This document shows positions 45,895 through 53,683 of a stretch of 64,000 nt of DNA, piece after piece. A model generated the notes under the pieces. The model was not told where the DNA came from and ran no database searches. It saw only the letters and a list, made by a program, of their open reading frames with translations. The stretch covers positions 1,240,001-1,304,000 of the forward strand of contig NZ_CP042829.1 of the NCBI RefSeq assembly GCF_008838325.1. Direction: 5' to 3'. Position 1 is the first letter of the stretch, and each line of letters begins with the position of its first letter. The position numbers were made by a program, and so were the translations under genes. The stretch comes from Tepidiforma bonchosmolovskayae. GTDB taxonomy: Bacteria; Chloroflexota; Dehalococcoidia; Tepidiformales; Tepidiformaceae.

Positions 45895-48123
45895 GTGCGA
45901 CGACGCTGGTTTGCCATTCTCCTGGCAGTAGCGGGGATCAGCGGCGCAGCGGGAGCGGCGGGCAGCAGCCCGGCGCCTGCGGGGGCCGACCCGGCGCAGC
46001 CCCCGGCGGCCTACATCGCGGTGCAGTTCGATACAGCCCTCCGCGCCCAGGCCCGCCAGGAGTGGATGCCGCCGCCCACCCTCGCGGAGCAGGGCTTCGC
46101 CTCCATCCCCGTGCCGCCCGGCCGCGACCCCGCGGAGTTCGCCGCCGAGATCTCCCGCGCACCCAACGTTGTGAGCGCCGTGCCCGATGCCCCGGTGCGG
46201 GCGGCGGAAATCCCGAACGACCCGTACTACCTCGGCTCCGGCAGCGGGCCGAACCAGGCGCAGTACCTCGCCGCCATCGGGGCGCCTGCCGCGTGGGACC
46301 TCCACACCGGCTCGCGCGAGGTCATCGTGGCCGTGATTGATTCCGGGCTCGACGTGCGCCACCCCGAGTTCGCGGGCCAGCTCTGGGAGAACCCGGTCGA
46401 CAACGGGAGCGACGGCATCGACCGCGACGGCAACGGCTGCATCAACGACCGGTACGGCTGCCGCTTCATCAACCTGACGCAGGTGAACGCCGCGATGTGC
46501 GGCTACACCAGCTCGACGCCGACGGGCGCCATCCTCGACGACATGCCGAGCAGCCACGGCACGCTGGTGGCCGGCATCATCGGCGCAGCGGGCGATAACG
46601 GCATCGGCGTGACCGGCGTCGCCTGGAAGGTGCGGCTGCTGACGGTCAAGGCGCTCGACTGCCGCGGCGAAGGGTTCATGACGCGCATCGCCGAGGCGAT
46701 CGTCTATGCCGTGCGGCAGGGGGCGCGCGTCATCAACATCAGCATCGCCTCCGACCCGCCCCACACCCAGGCCGATATCCCCGCCCTGCGGGCAGCCCTC
46801 CAGCTCGCCCAGGACAGCGGGGTCATCGTGGTGGCGGCGGCCGGCAACCATGCGGCAGGGCAGCCGGCCGGGGTGGCGTATCCCGCGGCCTACACCCAGT
46901 ATCCGAACCTGATCGCGGTCGGCGCGGCGAACAACCTGGACGGCATGACCTGGGCGAGCTACAGCAACTACGGCCCGGCGATCGACTTCGCCGCCCCCGG
47001 CAACCGGCTGCTCTCGACCACCCGCACCGATGTCGGGCTCTCGAACCCGTACGCCGAGATCGGCGAGCCGAACGGCGGCTTCCAGGGCGGCACCAGCTTC
47101 GCGACGCCGCTGGTGAGCGGCATGTTCGCCCTCCTCATCTCCCGCAACACCAGGCTGAGCGCCGATGACTACATCGCCGCGGCCCGGGCTGCGGCCACGC
47201 CGGCGCCGCCCGCGCCCCACGGCCAGAACTGGGCCGGCAGCGGCATCATCAATATCGGCGGGGCCGTCGCCCGCATCCCGCTCTCGTTGACGGGCGTGCC
47301 CCAGCACGACTGGCGCGACGTCCCCGGCGGGACGGTTATCGAGGCGCGGGTGGGCACAGCGGTCTGCGGTTCGACCACGGCGATCGCGGCGGGGCCGGTT
47401 TCGACCTTCACCGTCAAGGTGAAGAGCGCCGCCGAGCAGCCGGGCTGCGGCGCCCCGGGCGCGACGGTCGAACTGGTCATCGGCGGGCTGGCCGCGAAGC
47501 CGACCGTCACCTGGGGCGGGCGGAACACCGACCTCGGCGTGGCCGGCCTGTTCGTGAGCAGCGTCTCGCCGCCGCCGGGGTCGGTGGTGGTGCAGACCAT
47601 CGGCAGCGGCTGGTCGAACCTCGCGCACCTCGAGGCGACGGGCCCCCTGCCGGGCGCGGCCTCGACCCTGCCGCTGCCGTGGAACGCCATCTACCGGTGG
47701 GACCCGCTGAAGTGGGCGTTCAGCGAGGCCGAGGGAGTGCTCGGCGCCTACCGGCGGTTCATCCGCGGAGCGCCGGGGGCCGTGAGCGATTACCCGGTCA
47801 TCCAGCAGTACGACGCCTACTGGGTTGATGCCCCGGCGGCGAACGTTGCCTCGCTCAACCCGAACCCCGCGCCCGGGCGGACCATCCAGCTGGCGGCGGG
47901 CTGGAACAACATCACCTACACCGGGCAGTCCCGGGCCGTGGCTGACGCCCTCTCGAGTATCGCCGGGAAGTACACGCAGGTTTTGCAGTACGACAACGCC
48001 AGCGGCCGCTGGCTGAGCTACCTCCCGGGCCAGCCGCGCTACCTGAACGATTTCGGCGGCCTCTTCACCCTCCGGGTCTACTGGGTCTACATGAAGGAGC
48101 CCGGCACGCTCGTGATGCAGTAG
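45895..48123 (+). CDS. Secreted subtilisin-like (S8) serine protease
   Basis: The 742-aa protease has a signal peptide (RRRWFAILLAVAGISGAAG), an inhibitor-like propeptide to about residue 105, and a catalytic domain with Asp149 (VAVIDSGLD), His221 (SSHGTLVAGIIGA), oxyanion Asn318 (VVAAAGN) and Ser401 (GGTSFATPLVSG). An Asp/Asn-rich loop (GSDGIDRDGNGCINDRYGC) may bind calcium. The last 340 residues are beta-rich, with repeats of W-N-x-I-x-Y (LPLPWNAIYRWD, LAAGWNNITYTG), probably a surface or substrate-binding module. It starts with GTG at 45895 after a GGAGG. It may process the two secreted proteins encoded upstream; that is inference. Confidence 0.92.
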   Translation: MRRRWFAILLAVAGISGAAGAAGSSPAPAGADPAQPPAAYIAVQFDTALRAQARQEWMPPPTLAEQGFASIPVPPGRDPAEFAAEISRAPNVVSAVPDAPVRAAEIPNDPYYLGSGSGPNQAQYLAAIGAPAAWDLHTGSREVIVAVIDSGLDVRHPEFAGQLWENPVDNGSDGIDRDGNGCINDRYGCRFINLTQVNAAMCGYTSSTPTGAILDDMPSSHGTLVAGIIGAAGDNGIGVTGVAWKVRLLTVKALDCRGEGFMTRIAEAIVYAVRQGARVINISIASDPPHTQADIPALRAALQLAQDSGVIVVAAAGNHAAGQPAGVAYPAAYTQYPNLIAVGAANNLDGMTWASYSNYGPAIDFAAPGNRLLSTTRTDVGLSNPYAEIGEPNGGFQGGTSFATPLVSGMFALLISRNTRLSADDYIAAARAAATPAPPAPHGQNWAGSGIINIGGAVARIPLSLTGVPQHDWRDVPGGTVIEARVGTAVCGSTTAIAAGPVSTFTVKVKSAAEQPGCGAPGATVELVIGGLAAKPTVTWGGRNTDLGVAGLFVSSVSPPPGSVVVQTIGSGWSNLAHLEATGPLPGAASTLPLPWNAIYRWDPLKWAFSEAEGVLGAYRRFIRGAPGAVSDYPVIQQYDAYWVDAPAANVASLNPNPAPGRTIQLAAGWNNITYTGQSRAVADALSSIAGKYTQVLQYDNASGRWLSYLPGQPRYLNDFGGLFTLRVYWVYMKEPGTLVMQ

Positions 48124-48132
48124 CCGGGGCTG

Positions 48133-48340
48133 CCCCGCCCCGGTGCAGCCCCTCCCCGGGGGAGGAGGGAGCCCCGCCCCGGTGCAACCCCGCCCCGGGG
48201 GAGGAGGGAGGCCCCGCCCCGGTGCAGCCCCGTCCCGAGGGAGGAGGGAGCCCCGCCCCGGTGCAACCCCGCCCCGAGGGAGGAGGGAGCCCCGCCCCGC
48301 GGTCTGCCCCGCCCCGAGGGAGGAGGGAGCCCCGCCCCCG
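48133..48340. repeat. Five-copy 39-40 bp GC-rich tandem repeat
   Basis: Units of the type GCCCCGCCCCGGTGCA... followed by a GGGAGGAGGGAG block recur with GGTGCA at 48142, 48181, 48221 and 48260 and a diverged last copy near 48300. The units differ at a few bases. One strand has many G-runs (potential quadruplexes). It fills most of the 323-bp gap between the subtilase and the phage portal gene. Open frames across it have only low-complexity Gly/Pro sequence and are not genes. Confidence 0.85.
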
Positions 48341-48446
48341 CCCCCTCCTCCCCACTCCCTCCCCGCAGTGCCGCCCGGGCCTTGGAGATCGCGGCGACCC
48401 CTGCCCACGCTCCGGGGAGCACGCTTTCCCCGGAGGTCAAGGCCCG

Positions 48447-49709
48447 GTGCCGTACCAGCTTCCCCTGCCCGATGTCCCGCTGCCGCTGCAGCTCCGCCAG
48501 CTCGACCACGACCGGATGGCCCGGTACCGCGAGAACCTGGCCTTCTACCAGGGCCGCCACTGGACCGGCCGGGGACGCCGCGGCGAGCGACGCCTCACCT
48601 TCAACTACGCCCGCGCCATCGTCGATAAGGTCACCGGCTACCTCCTGGCCGGCGCCGCTGTCCAGGTCGTCGGCGACGATTCCCCGGCCGGCATCGAGCG
48701 GGCCCGCGCGGCCGAGCAGGCCCTCCGGAGGGTGGAAGCGGCCAACGGGCTGAGCCAGCTCGACTTCGAGACCGAGCTCGATTGCGCCATCCTCGGCGAC
48801 GGCGCCTACCGGGTCGCCTGGGACGCCGCGGCCGGCGAGGTGCGGGTCACCGCGCCCGATGTCCAGGGCCTCTTCGCCTGGCGCGACCCCGGCGACCCTG
48901 CCCGGCTCACGGGCGTCGCCCACCGCTACCGCGCCGGCGATGAGGAGCTGGTCGAATGGTGGTCGGCAGAAACGTTCGAACTCTGGCGGGGGTCGGAGCT
49001 GGCCGAGCGGCTGCCGAACCCGTACGGCTTCATCCCCTACGTCATCTTCCCGAACCTGCGGGAGCCGAAGGAGCCCTGGGGCGCCAGCGACCTCCCGCCC
49101 GTGATGGAGGCGAACCGGGAGCTGAACCGCGCCTTCAGCCAGCTCAGCCAGGTGCTCGAACTCTCGGGCAACCCGATCGCCGTGCTCGAAGGCGTCACCG
49201 GCTCGGAGGACATCACCGTCGAGCCGGGCGCCATCTGGGAGGTGCCCGAGGATGCGCGGGCCTACCTGCTCGACCTTCTCCAGGGCGGAGGGGTCGCCCT
49301 CCACACGGCCTACATCGACCTGCTCTACCGGGTCATCCACGACCTCGGCGAGTCGCCGCGCACGGCCTTCGGGCACAATCCGCAGGGGTTAAGCGGCGTG
49401 GCGCTGAACATGGAGCTCGACCCAATTGCACGGAAGGTGGAGCGGAAGCGGCGGATCCGCACGGCGGTCTACGAACGGCGGGCGTGGATGGTGCTGCAGC
49501 TGCTGGCGCGGTTCGCCGGGCTGGAGGTGGAGGGGCTGCGGCCGGTGATGCAGTGGGGGCCGGTGCTGCCGGCCGACCGTTCGCGGCAGGTGCAGGATGC
49601 CCGGGCGCTCGTGGAGGCCGGGATCATCTCCCGGCGGACGGCCGCGGCGAGCCTCGGCATCGACGACCCCGAGCTCGAGCGTGCCCTCGTCCGCGAGGAG
49701 GCCGGCTGA
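48447..49709 (+). CDS. Phage portal protein (SPP1 gp6-like), isolated
   Basis: The 420-aa protein matches gp6-type portals: RYRENLAFYQGRHW, RLTFNYARAIVDKVTGYLLA, DCAILGDGAYRVAWD, YGFIPYVIFPNLREP, ASDLPPVMEANRELNRAFSQ and a C-terminal helical arm (RKVERKRRIRTAVYERRAWM, AGIISRRTAAASLGI). Portals form the dodecameric DNA-packaging channel of tailed phages. The length is near-complete and there is no internal stop. Yet no terminase, capsid, protease or tail gene is adjacent, so it is a prophage remnant or a domesticated/GTA-type component. The GTG at 48447 has GGAGG about 10 nt upstream. Confidence 0.85.
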   Translation: MPYQLPLPDVPLPLQLRQLDHDRMARYRENLAFYQGRHWTGRGRRGERRLTFNYARAIVDKVTGYLLAGAAVQVVGDDSPAGIERARAAEQALRRVEAANGLSQLDFETELDCAILGDGAYRVAWDAAAGEVRVTAPDVQGLFAWRDPGDPARLTGVAHRYRAGDEELVEWWSAETFELWRGSELAERLPNPYGFIPYVIFPNLREPKEPWGASDLPPVMEANRELNRAFSQLSQVLELSGNPIAVLEGVTGSEDITVEPGAIWEVPEDARAYLLDLLQGGGVALHTAYIDLLYRVIHDLGESPRTAFGHNPQGLSGVALNMELDPIARKVERKRRIRTAVYERRAWMVLQLLARFAGLEVEGLRPVMQWGPVLPADRSRQVQDARALVEAGIISRRTAAASLGIDDPELERALVREEAG

Positions 49710-49715
49710 GGGCTA

Positions 49716-50792
49716 CTATGCTCCCCCGGTGAGGCGGCGGAGGTACTCCGCGCGAATATCCGCAAGGGTCCTGTCACCGCACATCCAGTAGCCCCAGCCG
49801 TTGGCCGCTGTGTCGCGCACGGCCCGGGCCGCGATTGAGGGATTCGTATACGCCTGCCCGTTCACCTGGATCCCGTCCGGGCGGACGAAACCTTCGCCAA
49901 AGCTGGAACCGATCTGGATCGTGAGGCGGTCACCGACCCTGAGGAGCCCGGCGCCGACCAGGTCGGCGATGGTGACCCGTGAGCCGTCGGGCTTGAGCGG
50001 GAAGTTAACCTTCCGCTTCGCAGCCTGGGCGCCGCCAGGTTCCGCGGCCGCCGGCGGTGCGGGCGCCGCAGCGGAACCGGAGCCCTCCGGCGCGGGAGAC
50101 CCGGCTGCCTTCGCCTCGGCGCCAGGTCCATTGGCCGCGGCAGGGCTCCGGCGGGTTCGCCCCATCAGCTTGTCGATGATTTCGACCACAGCCTGGCCGG
50201 AGATCCGCTCGCCGAACCGGGACCGGACTGCCCGGCGGAGCGCCTGGACGGCCTGGGAGTCAGGATTGGACAGTTCATCGGCCACGACGCGCTCCGCGAG
50301 CAGCCGGCTCAGCGGATTTGCGCTGGCCAGCGACTCGCGACTGAATAGCCGGAGCACCTCCCACGCCTCCAGTACCTCGTCCTCGGAGCCGTCGAGCCGC
50401 ACCGTCGCAACGCGCTTCTCCGGCAGGGCGCCCGCGGCGTGGGCGTTGTAGATGGCCCACGTCACGCCGTTCGTCACAAGGCACCAGCGGACGCCGAGGA
50501 TCGAGGCGTACTGGACGCACTGTGCAGCGGCTGCGTCTGTGACCGGAAGGCGCACCGCCTTCGCCTCGAGGATCGCCTGGGCCTTGCCCCCGGCGTACAG
50601 CTCGTAGTCGATGAACTCACGCGTGGCCGGGACGGGGACTTCTCGGCGGAGGTCGCCCACCGTCGTGTAGCCGAGAAGGCGGAGCACCGGGTCGATCAGG
50701 TAGACCCGGGTGTCCGCCTCGCTCAGGTTTTGCGACGCGTAGGTGGGAAGCGACTGGACGTGATTAAGGAATTCGGCGGGCGGCTCGGTCAT
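49716..50792 (-). CDS. Restriction-type (HSDR_N-like) nuclease fused to a RAMA domain
   Basis: The 358-aa protein has an N-terminal type I restriction R-subunit-like PD-(D/E)xK domain: SEADTRVYLIDPVLRLLGY, EFIDYELYAGGKAQAILEAK with candidate catalytic Asp62, Glu76 and Lys78, and RWCLVTNGVTWAIYNAH. A Pro/Ala-rich linker (about 215-265) leads to a C-terminal RAMA-type domain (ADLVGAGLLRVGDRLTIQ, GIQVNGQAYTNPSIAARAV, GWGYWMCGDRTLADIRAEYL). RAMA domains are predicted to read modified DNA in restriction contexts. There is no helicase or methylase beside it. A strong -35/-10 pair ends 6 nt before the ATG, giving a leaderless message. Anti-phage function is inferred. Confidence 0.8.
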   Translation of the reverse strand: MTEPPAEFLNHVQSLPTYASQNLSEADTRVYLIDPVLRLLGYTTVGDLRREVPVPATREFIDYELYAGGKAQAILEAKAVRLPVTDAAAAQCVQYASILGVRWCLVTNGVTWAIYNAHAAGALPEKRVATVRLDGSEDEVLEAWEVLRLFSRESLASANPLSRLLAERVVADELSNPDSQAVQALRRAVRSRFGERISGQAVVEIIDKLMGRTRRSPAAANGPGAEAKAAGSPAPEGSGSAAAPAPPAAAEPGGAQAAKRKVNFPLKPDGSRVTIADLVGAGLLRVGDRLTIQIGSSFGEGFVRPDGIQVNGQAYTNPSIAARAVRDTAANGWGYWMCGDRTLADIRAEYLRRLTGGA

Positions 50793-50798
50793 GCCGGG

Positions 50799-50827
50799 AG
50801 CATAATCCGCTCGACACCGTTGCTCAA
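50799..50827 (-). promoter_or_regulatory. Leaderless promoter of the nuclease-RAMA gene
   Basis: On the minus strand TTGAGC, a 17-bp spacer and TATGCT end 6 nt before the ATG, so transcription should start at or next to the start codon. The rest of the 284-bp gap up to cpaE has a repeated GGTGAACGG and no gene. Confidence 0.7.
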
Positions 50828-51076
50828 TTGCCGCGCACAGTTCGCGGCGCTGAGCGGCGCACGATTCGCCCGCGGTAAGCCGGCGGGGGCGGCGCGCTGC
50901 AGGCGCGGGTGAACGGCGCCCGCCCGCAGTGACACGGCGGTGGACGGCGGGTGAACGGAGCGGAAGAACTCCGTAGGAATTGCGGCCTGAAGTGGATATC
51001 CATCTTCCCATGCGGTGGCCGCAGGGTGACGATGCGATGACCGGCGGGGAACACCCGCGGAAAGGACGGAAGACCC

Positions 51077-52318
51077 ATGACCCCACATCTCGTCACCCTC
51101 CTCGTCGACAGCGACGAGCTCGCACGCGAGATGCTGCGCCGCCGCCTCGAACAGGCGGGACTCGAGGTGACCCTCGAGCGGCCCGGCGGCCTCGCTGCCC
51201 AGCAGACCATCGCCGAATCGCACCCGGACGTCATCATCGTCGCGGTTGAACCGCCGATGCAGCGGGCGCTGCAGGTCATCGACTTCGCCCGAGCCCTCCT
51301 GCCCGGGGCGATGCTTGTCGCGTACGCCCGCGAATGGTCGCCCCACCTCGAGCGGCGGCTGATGCAGGCCGGCGTCAACGACTTCCTCCACGGGCAGGTC
51401 TCGCGCGAGCGGCTGATCGAGGTCGCTGCCCGGGCCCGGGCGATGGCGATCCGCCGGGCGAAGCTGGCGACGGAGGAGTTCGCGCCGCTGGGGCGCATCG
51501 TCACGGTCGTCGGCCAGAAGGGCGGCATCGGCAAGACCACGACGAGCACGAACCTCGCCGCCGCCATCGCCGCGAGCGGCCAGCGCTCGGTGCTGCTGAT
51601 CGACCTCGATACCCGCTTCGGCGACGTGGCGGTCATGCTCGACGTGAAGCCCGAGTACACCGTCTCGGAGGTCGCGCGCGAACCGCAGTACCTCGACCGC
51701 GAGGTCTTCCACCGGGTGCTGCTCCGGCACGAGTCAGGGGCGTACGTGCTTCCCGCCCCGCGCGACTACCGGAGCTGGCTCAACTGCACCCCCGAGGAGA
51801 TCCAGCGGCTCATCCGCTTCGCCGCCACCGTGTTCGATGTGGTGATCTGCGACACGCCGGGCACCTACAACGACGTGGTCGGCGCAGCGGTGGAGGTCAG
51901 CGACCGGGTGGTGGCGGTCACCAGCTCCGACCCAGCCAGCCTGAAGAACGCGGCGCTGCTGGTCGAGCACTCCCGGATGAAGGGCCGCCCGGACGATGCG
52001 CTCATCGTCACGCTCGTCCACGGTCACGGCGAGGCGGCGCCCGCCCGCGGCGAGGTGGAGTTCGTCATTGGCCACCCGGTGAACTTCGAGGTGCCGTTCG
52101 ACCCGGCGGTGCGGAAGGCGACGCAGGCGGGCGTCCCGGTGGTCCGCTACCGGCCCGGCGCGCCCGCCGCGCGCGTGTTCGAGGCGCTCGCGGCAGCGGT
52201 CGCCGGCTATCCGCCCCCGGCGGGTGAACGTGAGGTGCGGGCCCGCTTCTTCGGCGTCTTCGGCCGGAAGGCACGGCAGGCCGGAGCGCAGCCCGGCCGC
52301 GAACGGGCGGCCGTGTAG
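51077..52318 (+). CDS. CpaE/TadZ-like protein: receiver-like domain plus MinD/ParA ATPase
   Basis: The 413-aa protein has an N-terminal receiver-like domain (about 1-120; LLVDSDELAREMLRRRLEQ, LMQAGVNDFLHGQVSRERL). The phosphoacceptor Asp position reads VIIVAVEPP, so it is probably not phosphorylated. A MinD/ParA-type ATPase follows, with deviant Walker A GQKGGIGKTTTSTNLAAAIA, LLIDLDTRFGDVAVMLD and DVVICDTPGTYND. This is the arrangement of CpaE/TadZ, which positions Tad/Flp pilus machines at the membrane. No other tad/cpa genes are in the window. The C-terminus is basic. Ribosome site GGACGG is weak. Confidence 0.85.
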   Translation: MTPHLVTLLVDSDELAREMLRRRLEQAGLEVTLERPGGLAAQQTIAESHPDVIIVAVEPPMQRALQVIDFARALLPGAMLVAYAREWSPHLERRLMQAGVNDFLHGQVSRERLIEVAARARAMAIRRAKLATEEFAPLGRIVTVVGQKGGIGKTTTSTNLAAAIAASGQRSVLLIDLDTRFGDVAVMLDVKPEYTVSEVAREPQYLDREVFHRVLLRHESGAYVLPAPRDYRSWLNCTPEEIQRLIRFAATVFDVVICDTPGTYNDVVGAAVEVSDRVVAVTSSDPASLKNAALLVEHSRMKGRPDDALIVTLVHGHGEAAPARGEVEFVIGHPVNFEVPFDPAVRKATQAGVPVVRYRPGAPAARVFEALAAAVAGYPPPAGEREVRARFFGVFGRKARQAGAQPGRERAAV

Positions 52319-52382
52319 CCGGCATCCTCCGCCGCGCCGGCGGGCGGCGCGGCTGTTCGAGACAGGTTCCCTCTCCAGGCGC

Positions 52383-52413
52383 GAAGCCCCCGGGACCGGA
52401 TGCCGGGGGTTTC
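52383..52413. terminator. Bidirectional terminator between cpaE and alr
   Basis: GAAGCCCCCGG (52383-52393) pairs with CCGGGGGTTTC (52403-52413) around a 9-nt loop. The outer A/T pairs give a short U-run on either strand, so it can serve both convergent genes. Confidence 0.8.
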
Positions 52414-52431
52414 GTGCGCCGCGCGCGGGGG

Positions 52432-53607
52432 CTACCAGGCGGGAGGGACGATCGTTTCGACGTGGCCGCCCCGGTGGTAGATGCGGGGCAGCCGGCCCGA
52501 GAGCCCGGCGAGCAGGTCCCAGGCGATGGTGCCGGCCAGGCGGGCGGCTTCGGTGGCGGTGATCCGGTCGGCGCCGTCGGCGCCGAGGAGCGTCACGATG
52601 GTGCCCTCGTCAGCGCCGGGCACGTCGGTCACGTCGGCGAGGAACTGGTCCATGCAGACGCGGCCGATCATCGGGCACCGGCGCCCGGCGACGAGCACCT
52701 CGCCGGCGTTCGTGAGCGAGCGGCGCCAGCCGTCGGCGTAGCCGATGGGCACGAGGCCTGCGCGGGTCGGCCGGCTCGCGCGCCAGGTCAGCCCGTAGCT
52801 CACGCCCTCGCCGGGGGCCACCCGGGACACCCGGGCGAGCCGCGCGCGGAGGGCGAGCACCTGCCGGAGCTCCGGGCCGGGCGTGTTCGCGGGGAGTTCG
52901 CCGTGGAGGGCAAGCCCGATGCGGACGCCGGAGTAGCGGAAGCCCGGCCGGCGGAGCGCCGTGGCCGAGTTCGCGGTGTGGAGATACGGAATCCACGGGA
53001 GGGCCCGGGCCGCGGCTTCGAACCGGCGGTGCTGCTCCTCGCTGAAGGAGTCGTCGGCCTCGTCGGCGTTCGCCATGTGGGTCATCAGCCCCTCGACGAC
53101 GATGCCGGGCAGCGTGCGGCAGTACTCCGCGAGCGCAATCGCCTCCTCGAGTTCGTTGCCGAAGCGGTGGAGGCCGGTATCGACCTTGATGTGCACGGCC
53201 GCCGTGGCCCCGGCTTCGACCGCTGCCGCCGAGAGGGCGTCGGCGAGCGCGCGGGAGTGGCAGGTGAGGGTGAGCCGGGCGCGCACGGCCTGCGTCGCGT
53301 CGGCGGGAAAGGCGTGGCCGAGGACGACGATCGGGCGGGTGACTCCGGCCTGCCGGAGGAGGTAGCCCTCGTGTGGCCACACGACCGCGAACCGGTCGAC
53401 GCCGGCGGCTTCGAGGGCCGGGGCGACGGCCGCGGCGCCCGCACCGTAGGCGTTCGCCTTGACCACGGCAATCAGCTCGACCGGGCCGAGGAGCGCCTTG
53501 AGGGTGCGGACGTTCGCTTCGAGGGCGTCGAGGTCGATTTCGAGCCACGCGTTGAGTGCGGTGGTGACCTCGGCGAGGGCGTTGCGGGTGGTTGGCGGGT
53601 GGGCCAC
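52432..53607 (-). CDS. alr: Alanine racemase
   Basis: The 391-aa PLP enzyme makes D-alanine for peptidoglycan. The PLP Lys50 is in LIAVVKANAYGAGA. Further marks are HIKVDTGLHRFGN, MTHMANADE, HTANSATALRRPGFRYSGVRIGLALHG, the second catalytic Tyr in GEGVSYGLTW and IGYADGWRRSL near the C-terminus. The GTG at 53605-53607 places the family's N-terminal WLEIDLDALEANVRTLK near residue 21; a weak AGG precedes it. It is divergent from the lytic transglycosylase gene, and the two starts are 76 bp apart, so cell-wall synthesis and turnover genes share a promoter region. Confidence 0.95.
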   Translation of the reverse strand: MAHPPTTRNALAEVTTALNAWLEIDLDALEANVRTLKALLGPVELIAVVKANAYGAGAAAVAPALEAAGVDRFAVVWPHEGYLLRQAGVTRPIVVLGHAFPADATQAVRARLTLTCHSRALADALSAAAVEAGATAAVHIKVDTGLHRFGNELEEAIALAEYCRTLPGIVVEGLMTHMANADEADDSFSEEQHRRFEAAARALPWIPYLHTANSATALRRPGFRYSGVRIGLALHGELPANTPGPELRQVLALRARLARVSRVAPGEGVSYGLTWRASRPTRAGLVPIGYADGWRRSLTNAGEVLVAGRRCPMIGRVCMDQFLADVTDVPGADEGTIVTLLGADGADRITATEAARLAGTIAWDLLAGLSGRLPRIYHRGGHVETIVPPAW

Positions 53608-53646
53608 GAGCCTGACCGGTCCTTTCGCCTGGCCGCGGGGAGGCCT

Positions 53647-53676
53647 TTGACCGGCCTCCCGCGTGGAGCCTAGCAT
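53647..53676 (+). promoter_or_regulatory. Leaderless promoter of the lytic transglycosylase gene
   Basis: TTGACC (53647-53652), an 18-bp spacer and TAGCAT (53671-53676) lie 7 nt before a GTG at 53684, which therefore coincides with the expected transcription start. Confidence 0.7.
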
Positions 53677-53683
53677 CGGCGAC

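Noticed and set aside
48133-48340. CRISPR array
   Set aside because: Units are contiguous and imperfect with no unique spacers, and no cas genes are present.
45847-48408. 853-aa minus-strand open frame with Gly/Pro repeats
   Set aside because: It is antisense to the subtilase, and the repeat portion is the tandem DNA repeat read in frame. No ribosome site or domain is visible.
50793-51076. c-di-GMP riboswitch upstream of cpaE
   Set aside because: The GEMM core sequences and tetraloop receptor are absent; only GC-rich short repeats are seen.
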